A stretch of 24,718 bases of DNA from Chara braunii (Eukaryota; Streptophyta; Charophyceae; Charales; Characeae). Positions 9,626 through 18,527 of the stretch are shown here, piece after piece (position 1 is the stretch's first letter; each line of letters starts with the position of its first letter). Under the pieces are notes generated by a model. It saw only the letters and a program-made list of their open reading frames with translations, ran no database searches and was not told where the DNA came from. Both the position numbers and the translations under genes were made by a program. The DNA lies in NCBI GenBank assembly GCA_003427395.1, contig BFEA01000011.1, forward strand, positions 42,549 through 67,266, in the 5' to 3' direction.

Positions 9626-10107
9626 CGAACGGAGTATGTGCTAACATGTTGAGACAAAGAGGGATCAGATTAGGGGAATGACTGATACAGGAGAAAGAAA
9701 GGGATTTTGAGGGATTTTCGTGAACCATAGGAAGAACAGATGCTCTGATTAGGAACATACACTTAGCTAGGGGAAAGAAGAACATTGGGAGACTGCATAT
9801 GCATAAATTGACAGGTACTTATGGATGGGATGGGGACACTGGACATGGGCAATGATACAGAGATACATACCTTCCAGGGAGGGAGCGAGGGGAGCGGCTC
9901 TGCCCCAGCGGGGCCCCCGATCATCTGAGGAGAAAGGGCGACTGGGTGCATCACGCCTCCTGGCCACTTCTCCCCAGGAGAGAGGGAGCCTCGAATCGTC
10001 AGACCCGCGAACTACCGCATGCGGTCCTGGCACCTGCGCGGCCCGATACCTCCCAAAAACCACTTTTTGTCAATTTTGTCAATCTTTTTCTGACTTTTGC
10101 TGTACGT
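9626..10107. other. gene-free interval before retroposon tail
   Basis: No supported gene. 9875-10060 is GC-rich and may belong to the body of the retroposon whose tail follows, but I see no similarity there to the LINE 3' UTR at 22790-23435. Confidence 0.45.
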
Positions 10108-10199
10108 GTCTGCTGGCGATAAGCAACCGGACTGACGCCCCCCATAATAGATGGGGCACGTGTGTGTGTGTGTTAAAAAATAAAAAAAAATAAAAAAAT
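10108..10199 (+). mobile_element. 3' tail of a second retroposon related to the LINE at 13.4-23.5 kb
   Basis: 10108-10160 matches 23436-23485 at about 80%. Both read GC-GG-G-TAAG-AACC-GACTG, then GCCCCCCATAATA, a GGGG run, a short G/T-rich spacer and an A-rich tail. Most differences are transitions. The CCCC/GGGG pairing around CCATAATA is kept in both (GCCCC/GGGGC here). Upstream sequence is unrelated to the LINE 3' UTR, so this is either a divergent or 5'-truncated LINE or a SINE that borrowed the LINE tail. The A-rich end (10174-10198) abuts the 39-bp tandem array. Confidence 0.75.
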
Positions 10200-10254
10200 T
10201 TGCGAGCCCAGATTAGCGCTAGCATTAGGATAGTGCAGTGAGGAGTCCAGAATA

Positions 10255-10262
10255 GCGCTAGC
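10255..10262. repeat. target site duplication, left copy
   Basis: GCGCTAGC, identical to 12657-12664, immediately outside the left TIR. Confidence 0.75.
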
Positions 10263-10420
10263 CTGTGTGTCCAATTTTGGATTCAACGCGGGTTCCGCGT
10301 TGAATTATTGAACGCGCGTTGAATTCGCGTTCAACTCCCGTTCAAACGCGCGTTGGATGGGGAAAAACGGGGTCTGCAATGATTTTTTTCCTAGGCAAAA
10401 CATAATAAAAAAAAAAACAA

Positions 10421-10670
10421 AAAATATGGTGTCGTAGATCTTTTCAAGGTCTACGACCCCATATTTTTATTTTTATTTTTTGAGCTTTTAATATATTTTT
10501 AAAAAATTAAAAACGTAAGCTCAATGAAAAAAACAAAAACAAGAAATGACATGAGTCTTTTTTTTTTGGGTTTCACAAAGATTTTTTAAGGGCTAAAAAA
10601 AAACAGAAAAAAAGAATAAAAAATATAGGATTGTAGATCTTTCAAAGATGTACAACAAAATATTTTTTTT
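10421..10670. repeat. two related long hairpins, ~200-bp direct repeat
   Basis: In hairpin 1, GTCGTAGATC (10431-10440) pairs with GGTCTACGAC (10448-10457) with one wobble, extended by ATATGG/CCATAT. In hairpin 2, TTGTAGATCT (10631-10640) pairs with AGATGTACAA (10646-10655) with one mismatch, extended by AAATAT/ATATTT. Each is followed by an A/T-rich dyad. They appear to be copies of one ~200-bp unit inside the TIR element. Confidence 0.7.
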
Positions 10671-10811
10671 TGTTTTCTTTTATAACTTCGTGTATTTTTA
10701 AAAATATCAAAACCATAAACAACATTGTTTTTGGCCTGCATTGCTTAGGTAATCTTGCTGCGTAGACTCCCTGATTTGGCCTGCTTCGTTCACTGTTGTT
10801 GCAACCACCAC

Positions 10812-10835
10812 CATCAGATCATTTGTGATCTGATG
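10812..10835. repeat. perfect 10-bp inverted repeat
   Basis: CATCAGATCA and TGATCTGATG around a 4-nt spacer. Confidence 0.85.
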
Positions 10836-10869
10836 ACTAGGAAGTGTTGTGCCGTGATTTCCAGTGGGA

Positions 10870-11153
10870 GGTCTCTGTTTTTTTTGTTTTTTTTTGCCTT
10901 TCTCCTGTTTTCTCAGCCCAGAAACTCGTAATGAACCTGTCAGGCCGCTGCCACTCAGTGTCACACTGGATCGGCCACACTCCAATCCGTCTGCTAATGG
11001 GACCATGCCCCTGGGGCGAGGTCCCATTAGCAGTCACATAGGAGTGTGGCCGATCCAGTGTGACACTGAGTGGCAGCGGCTAGACAGGTTCATTACGAAT
11101 TTCTGGGCTGAGAAACAGGAAAAAGGCAAAAAAAAAAAAAAAAAACAGAGACC
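10870..11153. mobile_element. foldback (MITE-like) palindromic element
   Basis: Two arms of about 130 bp are nearly perfect inverted copies (10870-11008 and 11022-11153), with a centre containing CCCCTGGGGCG. The ends are GGTCTCTG (10870-10877) and CAGAGACC (11146-11153). The arms differ by a few substitutions and by the length of T or A runs. The assembly gap starts at the very base where the right arm ends, so a target duplication cannot be checked. The frames across this segment and the N run are artefacts. Confidence 0.8.
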
Positions 11154-12097
11154 NNNNNNNNNNNNNNNNNNNNNNNNNNNNNNNNNNNNNNNNNNNNNNN
11201 NNNNNNNNNNNNNNNNNNNNNNNNNNNNNNNNNNNNNNNNNNNNNNNNNNNNNNNNNNNNNNNNNNNNNNNNNNNNNNNNNNNNNNNNNNNNNNNNNNNN
11301 NNNNNNNNNNNNNNNNNNNNNNNNNNNNNNNNNNNNNNNNNNNNNNNNNNNNNNNNNNNNNNNNNNNNNNNNNNNNNNNNNNNNNNNNNNNNNNNNNNNN
11401 NNNNNNNNNNNNNNNNNNNNNNNNNNNNNNNNNNNNNNNNNNNNNNNNNNNNNNNNNNNNNNNNNNNNNNNNNNNNNNNNNNNNNNNNNNNNNNNNNNNN
11501 NNNNNNNNNNNNNNNNNNNNNNNNNNNNNNNNNNNNNNNNNNNNNNNNNNNNNNNNNNNNNNNNNNNNNNNNNNNNNNNNNNNNNNNNNNNNNNNNNNNN
11601 NNNNNNNNNNNNNNNNNNNNNNNNNNNNNNNNNNNNNNNNNNNNNNNNNNNNNNNNNNNNNNNNNNNNNNNNNNNNNNNNNNNNNNNNNNNNNNNNNNNN
11701 NNNNNNNNNNNNNNNNNNNNNNNNNNNNNNNNNNNNNNNNNNNNNNNNNNNNNNNNNNNNNNNNNNNNNNNNNNNNNNNNNNNNNNNNNNNNNNNNNNNN
11801 NNNNNNNNNNNNNNNNNNNNNNNNNNNNNNNNNNNNNNNNNNNNNNNNNNNNNNNNNNNNNNNNNNNNNNNNNNNNNNNNNNNNNNNNNNNNNNNNNNNN
11901 NNNNNNNNNNNNNNNNNNNNNNNNNNNNNNNNNNNNNNNNNNNNNNNNNNNNNNNNNNNNNNNNNNNNNNNNNNNNNNNNNNNNNNNNNNNNNNNNNNNN
12001 NNNNNNNNNNNNNNNNNNNNNNNNNNNNNNNNNNNNNNNNNNNNNNNNNNNNNNNNNNNNNNNNNNNNNNNNNNNNNNNNNNNNNNNNNNNNNNNNN
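11154..12097. other. assembly gap (944 N)
   Basis: Run of N flanked by the foldback arm on the left and an A homopolymer (12098-12114) on the right. Both neighbours are hard to assemble. Confidence 1.
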
Positions 12098-12646
12098 AAA
12101 AAAAAAAAAAAAAAGAGAAAACAGAGAATTAGTGACCCATAACTTTGCTGCACAGACTGTCACAGACCTGAATTCGAATCCAGACTATATATTCTCAGGC
12201 CACATAGACAGTCTTCAAGTCTTTGCTCCACGAAGGGTCCTTGCTAATCCGTAGGGACCCTTCGGAATGAGACTGTACGACCAGATTGCAGCATTTGTAA
12301 AAAAAAAAAAAAAAAAAAGGATGACCTGCACCCACGTGGACACACATGTGCTCACAGTCTTGGGGTATGGGGTGGCCCTTACTTTTTGCCCTCTTGCAGT
12401 TTGAATTTCGGGAGGGAGGGGAATGTTTGGCCACCCCACCCTGTTAGTAGGGGTCAATTTTTTTATTTTTTTTCTTGTTTTTAGTTTTTGGGCGCGTAAG
12501 CCACGTGTCCGAGGCCCAACGCGCCGGTTCCGTTTTCCAAAATTGAATGGAACACCCCCGTTTTTGCTTTAAACGCGATTTAACAGGGCCCCCGGACCCT
12601 TTGAACGGGTTCAACAGCGTTGAATTTCGCTCGTTCTCCGTTCATA
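12098..12646. other. interior of the TIR element right of the gap, with a poly(A) tract
   Basis: No gene. A 9-bp perfect hairpin GAAGGGTCC/GGACCCTTC lies at 12232-12240 / 12255-12263, and an A run of about 20 lies at 12299-12318. The A run could end a small retroposon inserted in the element, but I cannot place its 5' end. Confidence 0.5.
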
Positions 12647-12656
12647 GGACACACAG

Positions 12657-12664
12657 GCGCTAGC
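12657..12664. repeat. target site duplication, right copy
   Basis: GCGCTAGC, identical to 10255-10262, immediately outside the right TIR. Confidence 0.75.
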
Positions 12665-12897
12665 CTTAGGGTAGCGCAGTGGGAAGCTTGGAATTGCGCT
12701 AACGTTCGGATATTGCAGTATGAAACCCGATAGTGCTAGCGCTTGGATAGTGTGGTGGGAGTGGTGAGCTCCTAACTAGTGAGCAGGATGACATGATCCA
12801 TGGTTATGGAACCTTCGGCAACGCTTGTTGATATGCACTGCTGACACTCGATGAATGAATCATCTTAACTGTGGGTCGCTGGAGCGCGATGTGTTGC

Positions 12898-13006
12898 GCG
12901 TTGTTTTAATGCTCTCTCGCGCCGATGGTGTGCGATGATAGAGCCATGATANGCGTTGTTTTAATGCTCTCTCGCGCCGATGGTGTGCGATGATAGAGCC
13001 ATGATA
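12898..13006. repeat. 54-bp exact duplication around a single N
   Basis: 12898-12951 and 12953-13006 are identical over 54 bases and separated by one N (12952). This is the expected look of two contig ends that overlap but were joined with a placeholder base, so it is probably an assembly artefact and not biology. Confidence 0.85.
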
Positions 13007-13377
13007 AGCTGCGCGCCATTGTTGCGTGATGATGAAGCGAGCCGCTGGAGTATCGATGATTTGTGCATCGCTATTGCGTTATTTGCGGATAAGGTTCTTG
13101 GCTGTGCATGCTGATTGCACTGATGATGCATATTGCAACTCTCCAGAAAGCTGATGATGAGTGATGGGGGTACCCCCCATCATTACAAAGGTGTAAATGA
13201 GACATCGCGAGGATGGATGACGTTGCACGTGATGACTGGCGCAAGTGAGTCATTATCTGCTCCTATCAGGGATTCTTCGCTACGAGTTTCGTTTGATCTC
13301 CTCTTGCTAACCTAAGCTACTAATTTCTGAGGGATGGCCGCTCTTTGAACAATAGAATAAGAACTAGAACATCGGAT
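13007..13377. other. gene-free interval upstream of the LINE
   Basis: No supported gene. The sequence is rich in GATGAT/TGATGA motifs. No 5' part of the 18S gene is visible here, although a simple LINE insertion into 18S would predict one upstream of the LINE. Confidence 0.5.
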
Positions 13378-13575
13378 CTTGAGATTGGGAAACCTACCAA
13401 GAAACCGATCGGTGCTTGAGATTGGGAAACCTACCAAGTACCGTGATTTTTTTTATACCTTTTTGACGATTGATTGTGTTCCTGATTGCGTTAATGATCA
13501 CCAAATGATCAATTACACCAATCAACATGACTTCTGGCCTGAGGATTTGCCCTTGAGATTGGTTCTCCTACCAAG
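13378..13575 (+). repeat. three copies of a 24-bp motif, probable LINE 5' UTR
   Basis: Copies at 13378-13401, 13415-13438 and 13552-13575 start CTTGAGATTGG and end CCTACCAAG. The first two are identical. The third has TTCT in place of GAAA in the centre. The ends CTTG/CAAG are complementary. Repeated motifs in a LINE 5' UTR could be promoter elements, but the true LINE 5' end is not defined here. Confidence 0.7.
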
Positions 13576-13883
13576 GGTTTATCATCCTTGATAGTGCCTA
13601 CTCGTCATGCAGATTGGTTGTCTGTGATCATCGGTGTTTATACCAGTGTAAGTATACTCTGACATGTTTTATTTGTAGTGGGCATACTTCGACTGCTCGT
13701 AATCCGTGATCCGATAGTTAGGATAGTGATGGGGTCTTTCGTATTTTTGGTTGTTATGTGTTCGCATACAACGTAGATATTACGTTAGGGTAATGGGGAC
13801 TCGCTTTTATATGTAAGAATTTGATTCCTCAAGGTCTTTTTTGCGAACCTAAGTTTTGAGTTCAGTTCTTTTTCATTTTCACC

Positions 13884-15470
13884 ATGCACGACCCCCATGA
13901 TAACCTGATTGGAATGGCTAGGCTAAGAAAATTATTCTTGTCAGGACAACGGGTGGGTTTCAATGAAGCCGCCAGATATAACTCCACAGGTCCAGCTGAG
14001 GAGATTCTGCTTTTAGATAGCTATACGAATAGCTATATCTCTTATATGAAGGCGCATGCTGTAGTGTGTAACTTTTCATCACCAAGCACTTATCTACCTT
14101 CGCGCATGAAGCTCTTCCATCTAGATGAAGCTCGTGCAAAATGGGATATGTTTGGAACCTTCTTTGAACGAGGGTTTCAAGGTCAGTTTCGACAGGAGGG
14201 ATCGGCGACGTTCACTTACCTGGAGCCATCGGTTTGATTACGTGAGTGGCTTATCAAGGAGAGACGTCGTGATCACCTTCATGAAGGAAGACTGGTGATC
14301 CGTTATCAGGAATGGAGGTCGCCCAAGGAGAATGGTGGAGGACGATCAGACGATGGAGCGTGGGTCAGGTTTTTTCATGTTCCTTACGTCCTTGTTCCAA
14401 TCCTTGATCAGACCGTTTTGCAGTTATTTGGAGAATTTTCTCGGGTTCATCGACATGGCTTTGCACAAAGCTCAAAGGACGTCTACACGATTCGCTATGA
14501 CATTAGAGGTATCATGAAGTGTTACAGCAACGATCGATTGCTAATCATCACTAGAGTTCATGGATGGATGGATGTCAGATTTGTCATGCACTTGTCACTT
14601 TGGTGTGAAAAATGCTTTCGGTATGGACATGTCCAGGCTGGGGGGAGATGTCTGTCTAGTGACGACTCGGCCACGGAGCTGGAACGCCGCAGGGGGATCA
14701 CTCCCAACATGGATCTAGAAGTGATTACAGCAGACTCTGCATGTGCATCTTGGATGGCTTTCGAAGAGCAATATGAGCACTTGGTATTCCCGGAAGAGGG
14801 CTCCTCAACAGCAGACAATCACCAACAATCCCGTAATGACGATCAAGCACAAGGCACAAATCAACGACAGCTACATCCACATGGACGACAACATCAACAA
14901 ACACAACAGGCAGGGAAGGCCCCAGAGCACGGGGAGCGTCGTGGTAAAAGGGCTCGAAGACAAAATGATATGCCTCAATGTGAGTGTCATTCACCTCGGA
15001 CGAGTATGCAGGAGATGAATCAGGTAAGACGGCGACGAGGCAGAAGGTCTGCAAATAGACAAGGGTTGAATGTAAAGACGTTTGTAGATAAGGATAATAT
15101 GAAGGAAAGACGGGACGCCAATAGACGACGACGTGGCAAAAGGCCTACGAATGGCCAATCACAGTGAAGGAAAGAAAGGAGTATAGGAGGTGAGTACCCT
15201 TTGAAGGAATGTCATCAGAATGTGATGGTTGAAGAGGGACTAGAAAAGGGGGGTCTGAATGCCAATGATGAAGTGAGAGTTTCTGAGGAAAATGATCAGG
15301 GACGATGGGACCAGAGGAATACGAATACTCAGGAAAAGGGGGGTTTGAATGTCAATGATGAAGTGAGAACTTCTGAGGAAAATGATCAGGGACGATGGGA
15401 CCAGAGGAATACGAATACTCAAGAACCCATGGGAGTTGTAGGAGAAAAAATCATGAAAAAAAGGAAGTAG
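13884..15470 (+). pseudogene. LINE ORF1: nucleic-acid-binding protein with zinc knuckle
   Basis: The ATG at 13884 (context TTTTCACCATG) opens a frame that continues through an in-frame TGA at 14235 and another at 15165 to a TAG at 15468. The layout fits plant LINE ORF1 proteins: an N-terminal alpha/beta region that looks like DUF4283 (residues ~60-150, including ATFTYLEPS and GAWVRFFHVPYVLVP), then a Cys/His knuckle CEKCFRYGHVQAGGRC (C-x2-C-x4-H-x6-C, spacing longer than the usual x4) near 14606-14653. A Gln/His-rich and Arg-rich basic tail (e.g. RRRRGRRS) follows, then two copies of a 30-residue repeat (EENDQGRWDQRNTNTQ). ORF1 proteins coat LINE RNA and chaperone reverse transcription. Removing the two TGA codons would need only single-base changes, so this copy is recently or mildly decayed. 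Confidence 0.75.
15244..15423 (+). repeat. 90-bp tandem duplication inside LINE ORF1
   Basis: 15244-15333 and 15334-15423 differ at only a few bases and keep the frame (30 codons). A much weaker third copy follows at about 15496-15570 (TSGGNDQEQRDWGDANT) but in a different frame, so an indel lies between 15430 and 15500. Confidence 0.85.
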
Positions 15471-15484
15471 AAGGATAAGATAGG

Positions 15485-16480
15485 GTGATTGCGATTACTC
15501 AGGAAGCAGCAGGAACCTCTGGAGGGAATGATCAGGAACAAAGGGATTGGGGGGATGCGAATACTGCTGATGAGCCGATGAGGACAAAAGCCCAACAACG
15601 AACGCAGAATCGTAGACGCGTCATGTTTAACCACTCAACCTTCATTCACAGGTCGTTCATAAGGTTCCGAAGACGGCGAGAGTTGGCGGAGAAACTGCAC
15701 TGTCAGTACGGGCGAAGTCAGCCCGTCACATGTTCTGTGCCACATGTCAGTGCACCGCCACTCCAAGGACTTGCTACTGTTGGGATTTGGAACAATGGAG
15801 AGGAGACTAATAATGATGAGCACGTGGATGATTCTTTTAAATTGGGGAAGGGGAAAGGTACTTATGTTCTTTGCTCCTCGAAGAAAGAGCAACTCGTATT
15901 GTTGAAGGAGGAAGAAGTCTGTGAAGGAGTCCAACAATGTAGTTTGCTTTTGAACATGAACAATGATGAGGGATGTGAAAAGAGGGTAGAAGAGGAGGGT
16001 AGATGCCAGAGGGGAAAAGAGGAAGAACCATTAGATCGCTGTATTCACGATTATCAGACTGATGATCAGGAGAATCATGCTCCTTTGCTCACAGCCTCAC
16101 AGCTTACCCCAATGGGTGTTTTCCAACCATTCTGTAGGAAACGGCCGGTTGAATTCCTACCACGAAGGATAATCGAAAGCCGTGCGCAATCTTGTCTCAT
16201 TTTGTCTCTAACTGAATCCCCTGATAGCGGACAAGAAGAGAAACGGTCATGGTTAGCCAATTGCTGGGCAAGATTGATAGGTGCTCATCAACCTCAAAAG
16301 GATAATGGCGATTGGTCACCTTGTGGTAATGATGCCTTGTGGGAATTTGGAAGCCTGAATGCGTTCATGAAGAGGAATGATGTTCGAGAGTATGTGGCTG
16401 ATCCATTGTGGCATAGAGGTGGATGGCTTTTGGGAGGAAGGGATGATGGGCTTACTCATGACTTAACTATGATTGGTTAA
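15485..16480 (+). pseudogene. LINE ORF1 region, middle segment of unknown function
   Basis: An open frame of 331 codons shifted relative to the upstream ORF1 frame. It begins with a degenerate copy of the 30-residue repeat, so it is a continuation and not an independent gene. It contains an Arg-rich patch (RSFIRFRRRRELAEK), Glu-rich stretches, and a Trp-rich end (RSWLANCWARLIGAH, LWHRGGWLLGGRDD). I recognise no domain. The frame ends in TAA at 16478. The coding sense seems to continue from about 16462 in another frame (LNYDWLSDRGFPLESMEP), so a frameshift lies near 16460. Confidence 0.55.
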
Positions 16481-17894
16481 GTGATCGTGGATTCCCTCTT
16501 GAGAGTATGGAGCCTAATCAGGCCCCCCATTTTCCTGCGACTTCGCAGGATGGAACAAGCAGCAGGACTGATACCAGCCAACAAGCAATCTCAGAACGTT
16601 CCCCGGATTTTATGGAAAGAATTGACGCGTATCTTAGTGCAGATTTTTGACAGGATTTCACAGAAATTTCGTCTCAATCCTTCACCAAGGATGACAGTCA
16701 GGCTTCTAACCCGAGCCATGAAGGGGACATCATTGCTACTCAGGACGTTATCGTAAAATTGACACCTGTCATTGATTTGACAACTGGATCGTCGCAACTA
16801 AAAGTAGCAAGTGTTGATCATATCATTGATCTATCAAGCGAAGATGCTCCAGTTGATTGTCAGGGACAATCTGCATTTGGGGGTGGAATAATGGAACAAC
16901 GAAAGCAGGGGGGCAGTGAGGAGGCTGTGAAAAAGAAGGTGGGGTGAACAAGGAGAAAGGGATTACTACCAAAACATCGCCTATCATTGATCTGACTGTG
17001 GGATCTTCAGATGCAAGAGTTTCTGAATTGGATACTCCTTATGACTCCTCGAAGGAAGACGAATCAACTAGCGGTCAGAGTGATGAGGATGAGTTAGAGA
17101 ATGGATTGAAAACGAAGGTGAAGGTTGAGGAAGGATTGGATTGGGGGACTAAGGAAGAGATGATTGGTACCAGAATGTCATCTGTCATTGACCTTATGAC
17201 TGTGGGATCTTCAGATGCAAGAGTTTCTGAATTGGATACTCCTTATGACTCCTCGAAGGGAGATGAATCAATTAGCAGTCAGAGTGATGAGGATGAATCA
17301 GAGAATGGAGTGAAAACGAAGGTGAAGGCTGAGGGAGGATTGGATTGGGGGGCTAAGGAAGAGATGATTGGTACCAGAATGTCACCTGTCATTGATCTAA
17401 TGACATACACATCAAAAGTAGGGATACTGGGAGCTAATCCTGCTATTTATGAGTCAAATGAAGATTTGTCAATTGCTGGCAAGGGCCTTTGTACCCAAGA
17501 TGATGGATCACAGAAACATCAAGTGATCGAGGATGCCAAAAATGGGAAGATGGTGGAAGATGTTGTTGGCCCCAGTTTTGCGGGTCAGAATCTTTCAACA
17601 CAGAAGATGACTACTCGGATGATGGAGATGAAGGCAGATCTTCTTCCCGCAAGCAGCCATCCCGCTGCCCCCGTAGTGATTTCCCGGGGTTCCTTTCGCA
17701 AGCACTATGTTAAATCTTCAGCCCTGTGTCGCTTCTTTAGACATGTTAATAGAAGACACCCTCCTTGCTTGTTTTCTTTTGCACTCCTGAAACGACGTCT
17801 TAAAAGGCAACTGGTCGAGTGCGGTATCACACTTACCTCTTCATCCTCCTCTATGAAATCAACATCTGTTGAACCTCCACAATCTCTACCTTAG
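16462..17894 (+). pseudogene. LINE ORF1 region, segment with five SUMO-interaction-like motifs
   Basis: Two frames joined by a shift near 16940 (TGA at 16945), with another in-frame TGA at 16648. Five hydrophobic cores of the form V/I-I-D-L lie at 16768-16782 (PVIDLT), 16822-16836 (IIDLS followed by SED), 16983-16997 (PIIDLT), 17184-17195 (VIDL) and 17388-17399 (PVIDL). Most are followed by Ser and acidic residues (GSSDA, SSEDAP, and DSSKEDES further on). This is the classical shape of SUMO-interacting motifs. A 204-bp (68-codon) tandem repeat carries two of them. The C-terminal part becomes basic and aromatic (FRKHYV, CRFFRHVNRRH, KRRLKRQL). SUMO binding is inference from motif shape alone. 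Confidence 0.6.
16957..17378 (+). repeat. 204-bp tandem repeat in the LINE ORF1 region
   Basis: The segments beginning at about 16974 and 17178 are near-identical over most of their length (GGATCTTCAGATGCAAGAG in both). ATGATTGGTACCAGAATGTC recurs at 17160 and 17364, exactly 204 bp apart, which preserves the reading frame. Confidence 0.9.
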
Positions 17895-18527
17895 ATCGAC
17901 CGCAAGACGCTCATGTACAAAGAGATACAGATGAGCGTGTCGGCGATGACAATCTTCATCAACTCCATGAGAGGCGGCCAGCTGATTGGCGAGTACAGCC
18001 AATTGTTGACTCCGTTAATCAAGGTTTGTGCTTCGTTTTCCCTCTTGTTTTTTTGTGGAAGGAGGAGTCTGCATTTCCTTGTTTGTTAGTCACGAACCCG
18101 GTTCAAGGATCTTCACAATTATTTGGTTCCCTACCATTTTTGAGATGCAGTGGATCCCATACATGGCCGATATTGGCTCCGTAGTGAAGGAATGGTTGGG
18201 ACCTACATTTCGTGTTTCCTCGTTGTGAGCATTATCAAATGTTCGCCTGCTCCCCTCCTTGACTTCTGGAACTGAAGTCCCATTTGTTTTCTCGTTTTTT
18301 AAAGTGCAACCCACTTTACTTCAAGCGACTGGTCCCCTCCTTTTGCATAGTCAATGGGTTCATCTTCCAAAGATTTTTGGTCCAGGATCGCAACCACACT
18401 TATATCATCTTAGGGTTGGGATCACCGCTACAATTTTGAAAGCGGTTGATAATCATCTTCCTGTTAACTATGGTTTCCTTTCTGGTCGCTTTAACAAATT
18501 CGGGATGGCCAGATTTGTAGACATTTA
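17895..18527 (+). other. inter-ORF region of the LINE
   Basis: Only short frames (18028-18228, 18259-18528), neither with recognisable domains. The segment may be decayed ORF1 C-terminus or a true spacer before ORF2. Confidence 0.5.

Larger units (their letters stand above)
10263..12656. mobile_element. non-autonomous DNA transposon-like element with 10-bp TIRs and 8-bp target duplication
   Basis: The left end CTGTGTGTCC (10263-10272) and right end GGACACACAG (12647-12656) are perfect inverted repeats. GCGCTAGC is repeated directly on both sides (10255-10262 and 12657-12664). Both subterminal regions are rich in GTTGAA/TTCAAC and AACGCG motifs in both orientations (10283-10355 and 12540-12640), as expected for transposase-binding repeats. 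The 8-bp duplication fits hAT-like or P-like elements, but the TIR does not start with the usual hAT CAG, so the superfamily is open; a 9-bp duplication reading is also possible. No transposase is visible, although 944 bases inside are unsequenced. Confidence 0.75.
10204..12775 (+). repeat. ~39-bp tandem array split by a TIR element
   Basis: Units begin with a variant of TAGCGCTAGC-TTAGG-TAG and continue GCAGTG-G-AG. A partial unit and one full unit lie at 10204-10252, and a third starts at 10253 (TAGCGCTAGC). The rest of that unit resumes at 12665, followed by diverged units at about 12695-12730 and 12731-12775. Removing 10263-12664 restores unit lengths of 39, 40 and 36 bp. This is good evidence that the array existed first and was then interrupted. 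Confidence 0.8.

Noticed and set aside
10864-12163. Long frames across the N run (plus and minus strand, 350-420 codons)
   Set aside because: They are open only because unknown bases give no stop codons; the flanking parts are a palindrome and homopolymers.
15568-15575. CTGATGAG, core of a hammerhead ribozyme
   Set aside because: No following GAAA core or helices at the right distance; it lies inside a coding repeat.
14558-16260. Minus-strand frames opposite the LINE ORF1 region
   Set aside because: They are antisense shadows; the sense strand shows the knuckle motif and frame-preserving repeats.
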